Source: an uncultured Bacteroidales bacterium (lineage in GTDB: Bacteria > Bacteroidota > Bacteroidia > Bacteroidales > Bacteroidaceae). Taken from it: DNA of 59,215 nucleotides. Position numbers and translations under genes: made by a program. The notes below the pieces were generated by a model. The model had not been told where the DNA came from. It did no database searches and saw only the letters and a program-made list of their open reading frames with translations. Below, piece after piece: positions 14,650 to 24,039 of this stretch (within the stretch, counting starts at the first letter, position 1; every line of letters begins with the position of its first letter). Location: NCBI GenBank assembly GCA_902763865.1, contig CACWTR010000023.1, forward strand, positions 1-59,215, read 5' to 3'.

Positions 14650-16482
14650 ATGAGAAAAATTCTACTCCTTGCTGCGGCAGCTATTCTGCTGACCGCAACG
14701 ACCCAGGCTAAAGTCATTACCCCGGGAGAGAATCAAGTTTGGTGGGGTTACTTCAGCGAGAGTGACTTTGCAACCAGCGACAACACCATCGGCACAGGTT
14801 CGCCAATGGCACTGATGGGCGCCATCTACGTTCCCGCCAACCACGAACAGCTGGGCAAGGCCACCGTCATGGGAGCCCGCATCTACATTTCCTCGAGTGC
14901 TGTATCGTCGCTCAGCAGCCTGAAAATATGGGTTTCGAAGACTCTGCCCAACAAGGTCACCGATGCCGACATCGTACAGACCACGCTGGGAACCCTCACG
15001 ACCGGTGCCAACGACTTCAAGTTCCGCACTCCCTTCGAGGTGGATAATCAGGGATTCTACGTTGGCTACTATGTGAACAGCACCACGGGCTACTTCATCA
15101 GGATGGGCGGCTCGGATGCTCCCAACGCTGCCTGGGTAGGCAATCCCGATGCAGGCATGGGATGGACGGACCTGAACGGCAACGGCCTGGGCAAGCTGGC
15201 TTTCCAGATTCTTGTCCAGGGAGGCAGTTTCCCCGAGGACTGTGTCACAGCCGACGACTTCGGCCAAAAGGTTGTGCTCCAGGGCGAACAAACATCTATC
15301 CCTATCACCGTCACGAACCAGGGCTCCACGCCCGTCAAGAGCATCTCCTACACCATTACGACTGAAGGCGGCAGCACCACGGATGAGACGAGCGTTTCCC
15401 TTGCTTCCCTGCCCCTGAACGGCACCGCAACCATCAACGTTCCCTTCGCTTCCGACAATGAGACGAAGAAGTTCCGCAAGACATTCACCATCACGCAGGT
15501 GAACGGCAAGCCCAACACTGCCACACACAACAGCGCCACCGGCTTCCTCATTACGCTGAAGGACAAGCAGCCCGTGACGCCCGTCATCGAGGAGTTCACC
15601 GGCACGTGGTGCGGCTGGTGTCCGCGCGGCACGGTCGGCATGGAGAAGGTGCACGATGCCTACGGCGACCAGGTGGTGCAGATAGCAGCACACAACAGCG
15701 ACCCGATGGCCATCTCGGAGTACCAGAACGTCATCAACGCCTACACGAGCGGCTTCCCCAATTCCATTACGGACCGTCAGTTCGTGGCTGACCCGTCGTT
15801 CTCCGGTCTGAAGACAGCCCTGGACGCTTCCTTCAACAGGGTGGCTCCGGCCACCATCGGCCTGACTGCCGAATGGGAGAGCGCAACCAAGACGAAGGTC
15901 GTCTTCAAGACCACGACGCGCTTTGCCTACGACGACGACAATGCCAACTTCGGCATCGCCTTCCTGCTCCTGGAGGACGGCATGAAGGGAACTGGCAGCA
16001 ACTGGGCACAAGCCAACTACTATAGCGGCATGAGCGTTCAGCAGGCCGGTACTGACATGCAGTGGTGGTGCAAGCAGGGCTCTTCCGTGACAGGCGTAGA
16101 GTTCAACCACGTCGTCGTGGCAGCATGGAGCGCACTGAACGGCGTCAACAACTCCGTCGAGCCGGTCATCGAAGCCGGAGCGGACCAGGAATACACCTAC
16201 ACCGCAAGCATCGCCGGCAAGAGCCTGATTCAGGACAAGACGAAGCTGAAGGCTGCCGTCCTGCTCATTGACCGCACGTCCGGCACCATCGTCAATGCAG
16301 CACAATGTGCCATCTCCGACGAAGCAACCGGCATACAGTCCGTCCGCAACGGCGAAGGCTCTATGGCCGACGTACCTGCCGGACGCTACACCATCGACGG
16401 GCGTAAGCTCTCGACCGTGCAGAAGGGCATCAACATCGTCCGCATGAACGACGGAACCGTCAGGAAGGTTCTCGTCAAGTAA
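14650..16482 (+). CDS. large Omp28-type thioredoxin-fold surface protein
   Basis: 610 aa. Signal peptide MRKILLLAAAAILLTATTQA. The first ~200 residues are a beta-sandwich-like domain (IGTGSPMALMGAIYVPANHE), followed by an Ig-like segment (~210-290, SIPITVTNQGSTPVKSISYT). The Omp28/thioredoxin domain starts near residue 310 with VIEEFTGTWCGWCPRGTVGM (active site CGWC). The C-terminus carries AGRYTIDGRKLSTVQKGINI then VRMNDGTVRKVLVK, a tail shared by many exported Prevotella-type proteins. It closes the TlpA-DUF6029-Omp28 run. Thiol-disulfide activity at the cell surface is inferred from CGWC. Confidence 0.8.
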   Translation: MRKILLLAAAAILLTATTQAKVITPGENQVWWGYFSESDFATSDNTIGTGSPMALMGAIYVPANHEQLGKATVMGARIYISSSAVSSLSSLKIWVSKTLPNKVTDADIVQTTLGTLTTGANDFKFRTPFEVDNQGFYVGYYVNSTTGYFIRMGGSDAPNAAWVGNPDAGMGWTDLNGNGLGKLAFQILVQGGSFPEDCVTADDFGQKVVLQGEQTSIPITVTNQGSTPVKSISYTITTEGGSTTDETSVSLASLPLNGTATINVPFASDNETKKFRKTFTITQVNGKPNTATHNSATGFLITLKDKQPVTPVIEEFTGTWCGWCPRGTVGMEKVHDAYGDQVVQIAAHNSDPMAISEYQNVINAYTSGFPNSITDRQFVADPSFSGLKTALDASFNRVAPATIGLTAEWESATKTKVVFKTTTRFAYDDDNANFGIAFLLLEDGMKGTGSNWAQANYYSGMSVQQAGTDMQWWCKQGSSVTGVEFNHVVVAAWSALNGVNNSVEPVIEAGADQEYTYTASIAGKSLIQDKTKLKAAVLLIDRTSGTIVNAAQCAISDEATGIQSVRNGEGSMADVPAGRYTIDGRKLSTVQKGINIVRMNDGTVRKVLVK

Positions 16483-16530
16483 ATACCGACATCCCCACAG
16501 GGGCCTGCACCGAAGTGGTCCCCGGAAAGT

Positions 16531-16600
16531 ACACGAGCTTATGGCCATAAGCTCGTGTGCTTATTTCAATAAGCTCGTGAGTCGATGGCCATCGACTCAC
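16531..16600. repeat. three tandem 22-bp palindromic units, locus 2
   Basis: Symmetry centres at 16544.5, 16566.5 and 16588.5, exactly 22 bp apart. The first is a perfect 28-bp palindrome (ACACGAGCTTATGG and its reverse complement), the second GCTTATT-TC-AATAAGC, the third a perfect 24-bp palindrome (GTGAGTCGATGG and its complement). The array lies between the Omp28-type gene and the purD promoter. Confidence 0.92.
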
Positions 16601-16665
16601 GTGCTTCCGACAGCGCACCGCAGAATGTTTCGAGCTACTTCAGTGCACGGAAATACGCAAATAAA

Positions 16666-16697
16666 TTTGGTAGTTCGCTCGCTTATTCGTACCTTTG
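16666..16697 (+). promoter_or_regulatory. purD promoter
   Basis: TTTG at 16666-16669 and TACCTTTG at 16690-16697, 20 bp apart, 29 bp before the purD start. Confidence 0.75.
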
Positions 16698-16726
16698 CAG
16701 AGGAAAAACAAACATTATAGTCAGAT

Positions 16727-17995
16727 ATGAGAATACTGTTGTTAGGCAGCGGCGGGCGCGAGCATGCGCTGGCCTGGAAAATCAGCCAAAGCAAGAAATG
16801 CGAGAAACTCTTCATTGCACCGGGCAATGCAGGCACGGCCACCGTGGGCGAGAACGTACCCATGAAGGCCGACGACTTCGATGCCATCAGGACCTTCGTC
16901 CTGAACAACCGGATAGAGATGGTGGTGGTAGGGCCCGAGGACCCGCTGGTGAAGGGCATCTACGACTTCTTCCGGGACGACGCCGAGCTGAAGGACATCG
17001 CCGTCATCGGTCCCTCGAAGGCAGGAGCCGTGCTCGAAGGGAGCAAGGACTTTGCCAAAGGCTTCATGCAGCGGCACGGCATCCCGACAGCGGCCTACCG
17101 GACCTTCGACGGCCTCCACCTGCAGGAAGGGCTCGCCTTCCTGGAGACGTTGCAGCCCCCCTATGTCCTGAAGGCCGACGGACTCTGCGCCGGCAAGGGA
17201 GTGCTCATCCTGCCCACGCTGGAAGAGGCCAAGGAGGAACTCGGCAAGATGCTGGGCGGCATGTTCGGCTCGGCCAGCAGCCGCGTCGTCATCGAGGAAT
17301 TCCTGAGCGGCATAGAATGCTCCGTCTTCGTCCTGACCGACGGCAAAAGCTACAAGATACTGCCCGAAGCAAAGGACTACAAGCGCATCGGCGAAGGCGA
17401 CACCGGCCTCAACACCGGCGGCATGGGCAGTGTAAGTCCCGTACCCTTTGCCACCAAGGAGTGGATGCAGAAAGTGGAACAGCGCATCATCCGCCCCACA
17501 GTGGAAGGACTCCGCTCGGAAGGCATCGACTACAAAGGCTTCATCTTCTTCGGCCTCATCAACACGGGCGGCGACCCGAAGGTCATCGAGTACAATGTCC
17601 GCATGGGCGACCCCGAGACGGAAACCGTCATGCTCCGGCTCAAGAGCGACCTGCTGGACCTGCTGGAAGGCGTAGCCACCGGCACACTGGACGGACGCAG
17701 CATCGCTTTCGACGAGCGCTCAGCCGTCTGCGTCATGATGGTCAGCGGGGGCTACCCCGGCTCCTACGAAAAGGGATTCCCCATCAGCGGCATCCAGGAC
17801 GTGGAGGGCAGCATCGTGTTCCACGCAGGCACTGCACTGAAGGACGGGCAGGTCGTCACCAGCGGCGGACGCGTCATCGCCGTCAGCAGCTACGGCAAGG
17901 ACAAGGAGGAAGCACTCCGCAAGAGCTTCACCGAAGCACAGAAGATACAATTCCACGGCAAGTACTTCCGGCGCGACATCGGCGCTGACCTGTAG
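16727..17995 (+). CDS. purD: phosphoribosylamine-glycine ligase
   Basis: 422 aa, the usual length. N-terminal domain start [23 protein letters not shown]-grasp centre [20 protein letters not shown], then [20 protein letters not shown]. Metal-binding [20 protein letters not shown] then DPETE. The C-terminal domain covers the last ~100 residues. It makes GAR from phosphoribosylamine, glycine and ATP in purine synthesis. It has its own promoter, and a membrane protein gene follows 40 bp later across a short CAATG repeat. Confidence 0.97.
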   Translation: MRILLLGSGGREHALAWKISQSKKCEKLFIAPGNAGTATVGENVPMKADDFDAIRTFVLNNRIEMVVVGPEDPLVKGIYDFFRDDAELKDIAVIGPSKAGAVLEGSKDFAKGFMQRHGIPTAAYRTFDGLHLQEGLAFLETLQPPYVLKADGLCAGKGVLILPTLEEAKEELGKMLGGMFGSASSRVVIEEFLSGIECSVFVLTDGKSYKILPEAKDYKRIGEGDTGLNTGGMGSVSPVPFATKEWMQKVEQRIIRPTVEGLRSEGIDYKGFIFFGLINTGGDPKVIEYNVRMGDPETETVMLRLKSDLLDLLEGVATGTLDGRSIAFDERSAVCVMMVSGGYPGSYEKGFPISGIQDVEGSIVFHAGTALKDGQVVTSGGRVIAVSSYGKDKEEALRKSFTEAQKIQFHGKYFRRDIGADL

Positions 17996-18004
17996 AGAAT
18001 GCCC

Positions 18005-18032
18005 AATGCGCAATGGTCAATGCTCAATGAAC
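18005..18032. repeat. CAATGNN heptamer array
   Basis: Four consecutive CAATG units at 7-bp spacing (CAATGCG, CAATGGT, CAATGCT, CAATGAA) in the purD to membrane-protein spacer. Confidence 0.7.
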
Positions 18033-18035
18033 TGA

Positions 18036-18986
18036 ATGAAGCCCCGGTTGCAGAATAAGATAGCGGGAAGCCACTTCACCCTCCCCGCGTGCGTCGCGAT
18101 AGCCGTAACCCTATGGTGGCTGCCCGAATGCAACCCCTCATGGCAAGGACTGCTGGGACTGCTCTTCTGTCTGCTGACGGCCTACGTCCTGATGGAGACC
18201 AATACCCGGCACCTCATCATCCGCATCCGCACCCGGATGGTGTCGGCAACCTGGCTTGTACTGGCCGCCTGTCTGCCCTTCATGCATCCGCTGGGGGCAC
18301 CTATCATTGCGGCAACCCTCCTCAGCATCAGCTACCTGCTGCTCTTCAGTTGCTACCAGCAGCACCACCCGCAGCAACTCGTCTTCCACGTCTTCCTCAT
18401 GCTCGGAGCAGGCAGCTTCTTCGCACCCGTCATGCTTCCGATGGCCGCCCTCTACTACTTCTACCTGGCCGTCCTGCTTCGTTCCCTGACGTGGAAAGCC
18501 TTCTGGGCAGGCATCGTCGGACTCATCACACCATGCTGGTGCTACGCCGTCTGGAGCTTCCTGACGAACAGCATGCCGGACTTCATCGCACATCTGTCCG
18601 CAATGGCACAGATACAGTTGCCAAGCATCGGGCAAGTCAAAGCGCTGCCCTTCGCCTGGCAACTCTCGGCAGGCATCGTCGCCCTCTCCTGCATCGTCAG
18701 CATCCTCCACTTCCTCCGCACGAACTACGACGACAAGATACGCGTGCGCATGTACCTATATATATATATCACGCAAACCCTGGTGCTGCTGGCCTTCCTG
18801 CCCTTGCAACCCGCACACTATCCGACCACGATGGCACTCATCCTGGTCAGTGCCTGCCCGCTCATCGCACATTATTTCGCACTCACCGGCAGCCGCCTCA
18901 GCAACCTGTTCTTCCTCCTTTCCCTCCTGCTCACGGCAGGAATGGCAGTCCTGAACCTATGGATGACATCATTCAGCATCTCATAA
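18036..18986 (+). CDS. hypothetical multi-pass membrane protein
   Basis: 316 aa with about eight to nine hydrophobic segments, for example TLPACVAIAVTLWWLP, LLGLLFCLLTAYVLM, SATWLVLAACLPFMH and LFFLLSLLLTAGMAVLNLW. Few charged residues lie between helices. I recognise no catalytic motif. It overlaps the following YqaA/DedA-type gene by 28 bp, so the two are probably co-translated, and it follows purD closely. The function is unknown. Confidence 0.7.
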   Translation: MKPRLQNKIAGSHFTLPACVAIAVTLWWLPECNPSWQGLLGLLFCLLTAYVLMETNTRHLIIRIRTRMVSATWLVLAACLPFMHPLGAPIIAATLLSISYLLLFSCYQQHHPQQLVFHVFLMLGAGSFFAPVMLPMAALYYFYLAVLLRSLTWKAFWAGIVGLITPCWCYAVWSFLTNSMPDFIAHLSAMAQIQLPSIGQVKALPFAWQLSAGIVALSCIVSILHFLRTNYDDKIRVRMYLYIYITQTLVLLAFLPLQPAHYPTTMALILVSACPLIAHYFALTGSRLSNLFFLLSLLLTAGMAVLNLWMTSFSIS

Positions 18987-19411
18987 CCTATGGCTACACC
19001 GGCATGGGCGTGGCCGCATTCGTGGCAGGCAGCGTGTTCCCCTTCAGCAGCGAAACGCTGTTGGCAGCCCTCCAACTGGCAGGACTGAAACCGTGGCCGC
19101 TCTTCCTCAGCGCCACCGTCGGCAACGTCCTGGGCAGTATGTTCAACTACTGGATCGGCACCTTCGGGCGCTTGGAATGGATAGAACACTACCTCCACAT
19201 CCGACGCGAGAAAATCGAAAAGACGCAACGCTGGCTTCAGGGACACGGAGCATGGATGGGCTTCTTCTGTTTCCTGCCCATCATCGGCAGCGCACTGAGC
19301 GTCACACTCGGCTACATGCGCGCCAATCCCTACCTCTCCGTCCTGAGCATCTTCATGGGCAAAGCGCTCCGCTATGCCGTCCTCATCTGGGCCATCAACA
19401 TGATGGGCTGA
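18959..19411 (+). CDS. YqaA/DedA-like SNARE-associated membrane protein
   Basis: 150 aa from ATG 18959 (MDDIIQHLITYGYTGMGVAA), inside the 3' end of the previous gene. Features are PFSSETLLAALQLAG (the conserved Ser-Glu of the family), LSATVGNVLGSMFNYWIG with the G-N-xx-G motif, and FFCFLPIIGSALSVTLGYMR near the C-terminus. DedA-superfamily proteins take part in lipid-carrier recycling; the YqaA branch is small and less studied. No separate promoter is seen. It ends 7 bp before the convergent fasciclin gene. Confidence 0.82.
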   Translation: MDDIIQHLITYGYTGMGVAAFVAGSVFPFSSETLLAALQLAGLKPWPLFLSATVGNVLGSMFNYWIGTFGRLEWIEHYLHIRREKIEKTQRWLQGHGAWMGFFCFLPIIGSALSVTLGYMRANPYLSVLSIFMGKALRYAVLIWAINMMG

Positions 19412-19418
19412 GAAACCC

Positions 19419-21587
19419 TTACCAGATGTCCTCCAGCTCCTCCGGGTTATCATAGACCTCTTTGGGCACATACTCAAAGTAGTCCATATAGAATTCCTTG
19501 GCCTCCGCGTCGAGAACAGACTTGAAGCGGATATGATAGTTCTGATGAGGCTGCAGGTAGGCATTCAGCAGGATGCGGCGTGACATGTAGTGATAGGTGC
19601 GCACGGACACATCGCTTCCGAAGCTGGGCGTCCACGAATTAGGAGCTTTCATGAATCCCTTCGTGCGCATGGACTTCGTCACGCGGTCGTTGTATTCCTC
19701 GTCGTTGGTGTCCGCCTCCCATCCCACGTTTGACGGAGCCGTCGTGTTGCCCATCCTCTTCTCCAGCCCGCCGATGCGAAGGTCCAGAGGTATGCCTGCT
19801 GCCGGCATCTTCTCGCGGTCGGGACCAAAATAGACTTGTGCCATCGAGCGGACATACGAGCCTGTAGCCACGCCGAAGCGCACCTCATATTGTCCCGCAC
19901 GGGGCACGGGAGGCAGCTGCATCGTGAAGTCGTAGCGTCCGATGATGTTGAACTCATCACCCTGCATGTTGTGGTAGGGGGAAGGATAACCGGAGAGGAA
20001 GTAGAAGAGTGTCCCTTCCCGTATCTCCACGCCTGACAAGTAAGGGTAGTTTGTCGGTATGGCTCGCACGCTGGGAGCTCCAGAGGTGTAACTGGTGCGA
20101 GGGGCGCGGATGTCATTGTTCATCATCTCGGGCATCATGCATCCCACATCGATGCGTATGCGTTGGCTCGCCATCTGGTTGCAGACGTTCTCCGTACATA
20201 CCAGCAGCTTATCAATAGGATAAACGATAGCATTGGCAATGTTTGTGGCGTCGGTCTCGGCTTCGGTGCTTGTCAATATACGGATGCCCATGTTCTCGTC
20301 GGCAGTCGTGCTCGAGCCTTTCAGCTGCGGGAAGAGTCCACTCTCGTGGTAGTCATTCACATTCTCGCGGGTTTGGCCGAATTGTCCGCGTCCGTTCCTG
20401 AGGCGGGGGAAGCGGTTCAAGTAGATGCCGTTGCTCTCGAGACTTTCGTAGGTTTTCAGTAGGCGCGGCAGTCCCATCGTCTGGTAGAAGTCCATGATGG
20501 GGATGGTGGGACTCTTCTTGTTATAGCCCAGCTCGTTGTAGTGAATCACCAGCTTATCGCGACCGATGCGTTGCGGCAGCAAGTGGTACGTGACAAACTG
20601 GTTAAGCACGTTCATCTGGTTCGTGTAGTCATCGTCGTAGAGTGTGCCTTCTACATGTCCGAAGAGGCCTGAGTCGCGCAGGAAGTCCCGCACCTGGCCG
20701 ACGGTAATGTCCTCGGCTTTGCACCCCAACTTCTCCTCCCAGAACTTGTCGGTCTCGGCAAAGAGGGTGAACCCGAAGTATCGATGCTCGGGAATGGTGC
20801 CTGCCTGACCCACGGAAGTATGCCGGGGCAGGTCCTTCACCTCGCCCGTCAGGTAGAGGTGCTCCCACGTCTCGTCGCGATAGGCATTGAGAGTGTCTTC
20901 CAGTCCGCAAGCCAACACCAGGCGCGACATCACGCTGTAGCCGCTCTTCCGCTGTTTGGACCAGAGGCGCAGGAAGTCGCTCAGGCGTCCGTCGCTCGGC
21001 GCAATCACGCCATTCACCTGATGAATGTAGCCGTTGCTCATCATGATGCCCCTGTTCGTCTTGGATATTTCTGCCACGTTCTCAATACTGATGCTGTCTG
21101 GGTCTGTCTGCCCGCGGAAGACGCGCAGCTTGCGGTTGTTCATGTTCGCCAGGTCGAATTCATGTTCGTGCTCGGGAATGTCGGAGACGTCGAAGGCATA
21201 CTGGTCGCCGCCGTCGAGGATGCTGTTGAAGACTATCACCTTCTCGATGCTGTCAAGGCTTCTCTCGTCGGGGAAGCCTGTCCACGAAGGCTCCGTTATG
21301 ACGCCTTTACGGAAGAGGGAGTCGAGATACTGCTGTATGGCCTCGTTGGTCGGGGCGAACACCGTGTAGTGCCCACGGGCAGAGAGCAGCTGGAGCAGGG
21401 TTGTCTCGGAGTAGGAGCTCACGGGCCGCTTGCCGAGCAGACGCACGTATTCGCTGTAGTATTCCTTACCTTCCAGGTATTGGGCAATGGTCTTGCCCTC
21501 GAAGACGTACCTCGAGGACATTTCTATCTGTTCGGAGCAGCTCACCAGTGCGACGAGAATGGCTGCCACATAAAAAAGTTTCTTCAT
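19419..21587 (-). CDS. fasciclin-domain surface lipoprotein
   Basis: 722 aa. Lipoprotein signal MKKLFYVAAILVALVSCSEQ with lipobox VSC (Cys17). A fasciclin domain with YTVFAPTNEAIQQYLDSL near residue 75 and a second degenerate one around 270-390 (DKLVIHYNELGYNKK). The C-terminal third is beta-rich (DFTMQLPPVPRAGQYEVRFG, then RILLNAYLQPHQNYHIRFKS), like a jelly-roll binding module. Fasciclin lipoproteins in Bacteroidales usually accompany SusC/SusD pairs; none is present here. The promoter at 21702-21709 gives a leader of about 110 nt. Confidence 0.82.
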   Translation of the reverse strand: MKKLFYVAAILVALVSCSEQIEMSSRYVFEGKTIAQYLEGKEYYSEYVRLLGKRPVSSYSETTLLQLLSARGHYTVFAPTNEAIQQYLDSLFRKGVITEPSWTGFPDERSLDSIEKVIVFNSILDGGDQYAFDVSDIPEHEHEFDLANMNNRKLRVFRGQTDPDSISIENVAEISKTNRGIMMSNGYIHQVNGVIAPSDGRLSDFLRLWSKQRKSGYSVMSRLVLACGLEDTLNAYRDETWEHLYLTGEVKDLPRHTSVGQAGTIPEHRYFGFTLFAETDKFWEEKLGCKAEDITVGQVRDFLRDSGLFGHVEGTLYDDDYTNQMNVLNQFVTYHLLPQRIGRDKLVIHYNELGYNKKSPTIPIMDFYQTMGLPRLLKTYESLESNGIYLNRFPRLRNGRGQFGQTRENVNDYHESGLFPQLKGSSTTADENMGIRILTSTEAETDATNIANAIVYPIDKLLVCTENVCNQMASQRIRIDVGCMMPEMMNNDIRAPRTSYTSGAPSVRAIPTNYPYLSGVEIREGTLFYFLSGYPSPYHNMQGDEFNIIGRYDFTMQLPPVPRAGQYEVRFGVATGSYVRSMAQVYFGPDREKMPAAGIPLDLRIGGLEKRMGNTTAPSNVGWEADTNDEEYNDRVTKSMRTKGFMKAPNSWTPSFGSDVSVRTYHYMSRRILLNAYLQPHQNYHIRFKSVLDAEAKEFYMDYFEYVPKEVYDNPEELEDIW

Positions 21588-21701
21588 TCAGAGGATACTT
21601 GTTCCGGAACATTCCCCTAAGTACGTTCCGCGGTTAATGAATAAGTCAGTTTTAGCGTTGTCAGGTTGCAGGAAGCTTATGTTTTCCCGCACATTTGCCC
21701 G

Positions 21702-21709
21702 CAAAGGTA
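21702..21709 (-). promoter_or_regulatory. -7 box for the fasciclin lipoprotein
   Basis: TACCTTTG on the minus strand, 114 bp upstream of the start codon. Confidence 0.6.
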
Positions 21710-21773
21710 CGATTTTTTTTGTTATAAAATGTGCTTTGTCGCCTTTATTTGCATTATTTTGGATAAAAAGTTG

Positions 21774-21781
21774 TATCTTTG
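21774..21781 (+). promoter_or_regulatory. -7 box abutting the glycosyltransferase start codon
   Basis: TATCTTTG ends 5 bp before the ATG at 21787. TTTG at 21748-21751 is a possible -33 box at 22-bp spacing. This would give an almost leaderless mRNA. Confidence 0.6.
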
Positions 21782-21786
21782 CGTGC

Positions 21787-22821
21787 ATGAAGTCCTCTTT
21801 AGTCGATATTTCCGTGCTCATTCTGTTCTTCAACAGGCCGCAGCAGCTCAGTCAGGTCTTTGCCGAGGTTCGCAAGGCTCGTCCTTCGCGCCTTTTCCTC
21901 TATCAGGACGGACCGCGCTCGGAGGCAGACATGCCCGGCATACTGGCCTGCCGCGAGGTGGTGGCCCAGGTCGATTGGGACTGTCAGGTCGAGACACTCT
22001 ATCAGGAACGGAACTACGGCTGTGACCCTTCGGAGTACATCTCGCAGAAGTGGGCCTTCAGCCGTGTTGACAAATGCATTGTGCTGGAGGATGACGACGT
22101 GCCAGCCGTCAGCTTCTTCTCGTTCTGCAAGGAGATGCTCGACCGCTACGAGCATGACGAGCGCATCACGATGGTGAGCGGCTTCAACGTAGAAGAGCAG
22201 ACCGATGACTCGGAGGGCGACTACTTCTTCACGACGAATTTCAGCATCTGGGGCTGGGCCTCGTGGCGACGGGTCATCGACCTGTGGGACGAGCACTACA
22301 CCTGGCTCGACGATGCAGTTGCCGTGCACCAGCTGGAAGAGCTGATTCGCGAGCGTGGCTACCGCGACGATTTCCTGCCTATGTGCCGCAAGCATCGGGA
22401 ACAGGGCAAGGCTTTCTACGAGACCATCTTCTGGTCGCACATGCTCCTTTCGGGCGGGTTGGCTGTCACGCCCCGCCGCAACATGATTAACAACCTCGGT
22501 GCCACTGCCGACAGCACTCACTTCGGCGGTTCGCTCCAGACGATGCCCCGCGGCTACCGTCGCATCTTCACCATGCAGCGCTTCGAACTGCCTCAGGGCG
22601 AGGACGGGAGCCTCATCCTGCGGCATCCGCCCTACGTCATCGAACATGTTGCCTACCGCCACCGCGCGTACCGCATCATGGGATGGATGTGTCCCTGGGT
22701 CAAGGTGGGGCGCTCCCTGGAGGAACTCCTGCTGAACCTCCGCTACGGCAACTTCCGCCACATTCTGAAAGCCCTGCGCAACCGCATCAAAAAATGGTCC
22801 GGGAAGGAGGCATACAGATGA
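21787..22821 (+). CDS. glycosyltransferase, GT2-like (GNT-I/hemolytic-type fold)
   Basis: 344 aa. It begins directly with the nucleotide-sugar fold VDISVLILFFNRPQQLSQVF. The DxD-type metal site is in IVLEDDDVPAVSFFSFC, followed by NFSIWGWASWRRVIDLWDEH, a motif common in Bacteroidales glycosyltransferases of this type. The later parts, FYETIFWSHMLLSGGLAVTP and NNLGATADSTHFGG, are also family-typical. It probably builds surface polysaccharide or glycoprotein glycan. It is first of three glycosyltransferases; the next gene overlaps by 4 bases. The start is fixed by the conserved first strand, even though it abuts the promoter. Confidence 0.83.
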   Translation: MKSSLVDISVLILFFNRPQQLSQVFAEVRKARPSRLFLYQDGPRSEADMPGILACREVVAQVDWDCQVETLYQERNYGCDPSEYISQKWAFSRVDKCIVLEDDDVPAVSFFSFCKEMLDRYEHDERITMVSGFNVEEQTDDSEGDYFFTTNFSIWGWASWRRVIDLWDEHYTWLDDAVAVHQLEELIRERGYRDDFLPMCRKHREQGKAFYETIFWSHMLLSGGLAVTPRRNMINNLGATADSTHFGGSLQTMPRGYRRIFTMQRFELPQGEDGSLILRHPPYVIEHVAYRHRAYRIMGWMCPWVKVGRSLEELLLNLRYGNFRHILKALRNRIKKWSGKEAYR

Positions 22822-24014
22822 AAGTCCTGCTTGTAAGCACCAGCGAACAGAGCGGCGGCGGTGCTATTGCTGCATACCGCCTCGCAAACGCCCTGAGCCT
22901 GACAAACGATGTAGAGGTCAAGCTCCTTGTGCGCGACGGGAAGTGCCCCGACGTGGCAGGCATGGGCTTTGTCCGTCCGGTGGGCAACAAGCTGCCGAAA
23001 TTCCTCGAGCGCCTTTGCATACTGCCGCATGTGGGATTCAGCCGCAAGCGCCTCTGGCAGGTTGACACTGCCCGGATGGGTATCGACATTACCCGCACGC
23101 CCGAGTTTCGCGAGGCAGACGTCGTCCACTTGCACTGGGTTAATCAGGGAATGCTTTCGCTCGACGGCATTCGACGCATCCTTCAGAGCGGCAAGCGCGT
23201 CATCTGGACGCTTCACGACGAGTGGCCCTACCTGGGCGTTTGCCATTATCGGGGCGACTGCAAGGCGGAGCGGTGCTATCCCTGCCCCCTCTACAGCGGC
23301 CACACACCCCTGACGACCCTACAGCGCAAGCGCGATATGTTCCGCCGCTGGCACCCGACCTTCGTAGGCTGCAGCCAGTGGATTACCGACCAGGCACGGC
23401 GTGCCCTGCCACAGGAGCGCGTGGTGCACATCAACAACTGCATCCCCTCCGTCCTCTTCAGTCCTTCCGACGTGCAGCAGGCGCGACGGTCCCTCTCCTT
23501 GCCGCCGGACAAGCGGCTGCTGCTCTTCTGCAGCCAGAAGGTGACGGACGAGCGCAAGGGCATCAGCTATCTGGCCGAAGCACTGAACCTGTTCGACAAG
23601 GACGAACTGCAACTGGTCGTCGTAGGAAAGGACTCGGAAAAGATTCCCTTGCCCGACGGCATCAAGGTCCACCGCCTCGGCTCCGTCGGAGAGCGGGACA
23701 TGCCGCTCATCTACAATGCCGCAGATGCCTTCGTGACCCCCAGTCTGCAGGACAACCTGCCCAACACCATAGCCGAAGCCATGAGCTGCGGCACTCCCTG
23801 CGTGGGCTTCAACGTGGGCGGCATACCCGAAATGATAGACCACTGCAGGAACGGTTACGTGGCCCGCTACCGCGACGCCGCGGACCTCGCCGCAGGCATA
23901 CGCTACGTCCTGAGCCACGACCTGCGCAAGGCTGCCCACGAGAAAGCCAAGGCTGCCTACGACATGCTGGGCATAGCGCAACAGTACATCCAGTTATACA
24001 ACGAGAAAAGCTAA
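22818..24014 (+). CDS. glycosyltransferase family 4
   Basis: 398 aa from ATG 22818, which overlaps the previous stop (ATGA). GT-B fold: N-terminal GGGAIAAYRLANALSL, then HLHWVNQGMLSLDGI and WTLHDEWPYLGVCHYRGDC with a Cys-containing insertion (CKAERCYPCPLY) typical of this subfamily. The donor-binding motif is in PNTIAEAMSCGTPCVGFNVG followed by GIPEMI. Retaining enzymes of this class transfer sugars from nucleotide donors to surface glycans. The next gene follows after 25 bp. Confidence 0.9.
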   Translation: MKVLLVSTSEQSGGGAIAAYRLANALSLTNDVEVKLLVRDGKCPDVAGMGFVRPVGNKLPKFLERLCILPHVGFSRKRLWQVDTARMGIDITRTPEFREADVVHLHWVNQGMLSLDGIRRILQSGKRVIWTLHDEWPYLGVCHYRGDCKAERCYPCPLYSGHTPLTTLQRKRDMFRRWHPTFVGCSQWITDQARRALPQERVVHINNCIPSVLFSPSDVQQARRSLSLPPDKRLLLFCSQKVTDERKGISYLAEALNLFDKDELQLVVVGKDSEKIPLPDGIKVHRLGSVGERDMPLIYNAADAFVTPSLQDNLPNTIAEAMSCGTPCVGFNVGGIPEMIDHCRNGYVARYRDAADLAAGIRYVLSHDLRKAAHEKAKAAYDMLGIAQQYIQLYNEKS

Positions 24015-24039
24015 GGGGCAGACAAAAAAGAAACCCTCC

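Noticed and set aside
14662-16548. 628-codon open frame antisense to the large Omp28-type gene
   Set aside because: Shadow frame produced by GC-rich codon use; the plus strand has signal peptide, CGWC domain and sorting-type tail, while the antisense product has no recognisable domain.
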